Source of the DNA: JAJPJX01 sp964568355
GTDB taxonomy: Bacteria > Acidobacteriota > Terriglobia > Bryobacterales > Bryobacteraceae
Direction: 5' to 3'
NCBI GenBank assembly: GCA_964568355.1
Contig: CAZMRK010000039.1
Coordinates: 1 to 5,864 of the forward strand
Length of the DNA: 5,864 nt
Notes under the pieces: model-generated
What the model saw: only the letters and a program-made list of their open reading frames with translations
Told to the model about the DNA's origin: nothing
Database searches by the model: none
Shown here: piece after piece, positions 5,185 to 5,864 of the stretch
Layout of the letters: every line of letters starts with the position of its first letter
Position numbering within the stretch: position 1 is the first letter of the stretch
Translations under genes and position numbers: made by a program

Positions 5185-5864
5185 ATGCCGCAAACATACG
5201 CTCCTCTTCGCCCACCCGCTCGTCTGCTGCTTGGGCCAGGTCCCAGCATGGTCGCGCCGCGGGTCTACCAGGCCCTGGCACAGCCCATCGTCGGGCACCT
5301 GGATCCGTACTTTTTCCAGGTGGCCGATGAAGTTCGCCAACTGCTGGGTTATGTCTTTTCGACCAGCAATACATTCAACCTGGCGGTTTCGGGGACGGGC
5401 AGTTCCGGCATGGAAACGGCGGTTTCCAACTTCGCCGAACCGGGACAGAAGTTCGCGGTTCTGGCCAACGGCTTCTTCTGCGATCGCATCTCCGAGATGG
5501 CGCGGCGGCAGGGGGCCCAGGTCGTCCGCCTGGAAAAGCCCTGGGGCCAGCTCTTCGAAGACCAAGAAGCGCGAGACTTCATCCGCCGCGAAAAGCCGCG
5601 TGTCGTAGCTTACGTCCAGGCCGAAACCTCTGCCGGCGCATACCAGTCCGGCAAGGCGATCTGCGAGGCGGCGCACGAAGTGGACGCCGTAGTCATTACC
5701 GATTGCGTCACGTCCTTGGGGGGAATGCCGGTGCTGGTGGACGAAACCGGTATCGACATCGCCTATAGCTGCACGCAGAAGGGCTTGAGCTGCCCGCCGG
5801 GCCTCGCGCCCATGACGGTCTCGCCGCGCGCGCTCGACCGCTTGAAGCAGCGCACTACCCCTGT
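5185..5864 (+). CDS. Alanine-glyoxylate / serine-pyruvate-type aminotransferase (class V), N-terminal part, runs off the window
   Basis: The frame opens at ATG 5185 and stays open to the edge, giving 226 complete codons of a family that is usually about 360-400 aa. It is a PLP-dependent fold-type I, class V aminotransferase of the AGXT/SPT group, which exchanges amino groups between small amino acids (alanine, serine) and glyoxylate or pyruvate in the cytoplasm. Visible hallmarks are LLLGPGPSMV (14-23), PIVGHLDP (34-41), the PLP-phosphate region VSGTGSSGMETAVSN (68-82), QAETSAG (145-151), Asp173 in ITDCVTSLGGMPV (the residue that pairs with the pyridine nitrogen) and the Schiff-base Lys199 in SCTQKGLSCPPG. 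All key residues are present. The start is supported by LGPGP lying 15 residues in, as is usual; no clear Shine-Dalgarno sequence is visible. A TACACT -10-like box at 5173-5178 has no matching -35, so co-transcription with the peptidase is possible. The choice between alanine and serine as amino donor is unresolved. Confidence 0.93.
   Translation, partial: MPQTYAPLRPPARLLLGPGPSMVAPRVYQALAQPIVGHLDPYFFQVADEVRQLLGYVFSTSNTFNLAVSGTGSSGMETAVSNFAEPGQKFAVLANGFFCDRISEMARRQGAQVVRLEKPWGQLFEDQEARDFIRREKPRVVAYVQAETSAGAYQSGKAICEAAHEVDAVVITDCVTSLGGMPVLVDETGIDIAYSCTQKGLSCPPGLAPMTVSPRALDRLKQRTTP

Noticed and set aside
4967..5608. Plus-strand 213-aa frame spanning the peptidase end and the aminotransferase start
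   Set aside because: It overlaps two genes with full sets of family motifs in other frames and is rich in Arg, Ser and Trp; a shadow frame.
1..5864. CRISPR array, tRNA/rRNA, insertion sequence, phage or anti-phage operon
   Set aside because: No regularly spaced repeats, no cloverleaf or rRNA-like stretches, and no transposase, integrase, nuclease or defence effector motifs on either strand.

Overview
This is a GC-rich bacterial chromosomal window with five protein genes and one apparent toxin-gene remnant, tightly packed and on both strands. No rRNA, tRNA, CRISPR array, insertion sequence or phage gene is visible. The style of the proteins suggests a soil-type Acidobacteriota member of the Solibacter/Bryobacterales kind: a PA-domain M28 peptidase, a divergent lipoprotein of the gamma-glutamyltransferase family, an AGXT-type aminotransferase and an HVO_A0114/TumE-type gene pair. 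That is inference from family memory, not from a search.

Layout: (1) 1-858, + strand: a sigma70-like promoter and a complete classical SDR oxidoreductase. (2) 906-1456, - strand, convergent with the SDR: a two-gene toxin-antitoxin-like unit. The upstream gene keeps only the first ~21 and last ~32 residues of a TumE-family toxin, joined in frame. The downstream gene is an intact winged-helix HVO_A0114-family DNA-binding protein whose GTG start overlaps the toxin stop codon by one base. A candidate promoter with small inverted repeats lies at 1474-1505. (3) 1599-3422, - strand: a lipoprotein of the gamma-glutamyltransferase (Ntn-hydrolase) family with the catalytic Thr but without the residues that bind gamma-glutamyl substrates in the E. 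coli enzyme. (4) 3508-5148, + strand: a secreted M28 zinc peptidase with all metal ligands, divergent from gene 3 across an 85-bp spacer. (5) 5185 to the window edge, + strand: the N-terminal 226 residues of a PLP-dependent alanine-glyoxylate-type aminotransferase, 36 bp downstream of the peptidase.

How they fit together: genes 3 and 4 are both predicted exported hydrolases sharing a promoter region, so joint extracytoplasmic processing of peptides or amides is reasonable. Gene 5 could handle amino acids in the cytoplasm. The SDR looks independent. The most notable item is the toxin gene that has lost its middle while its antitoxin-like partner is intact. I found no convincing sign of a wholly new multi-gene system.
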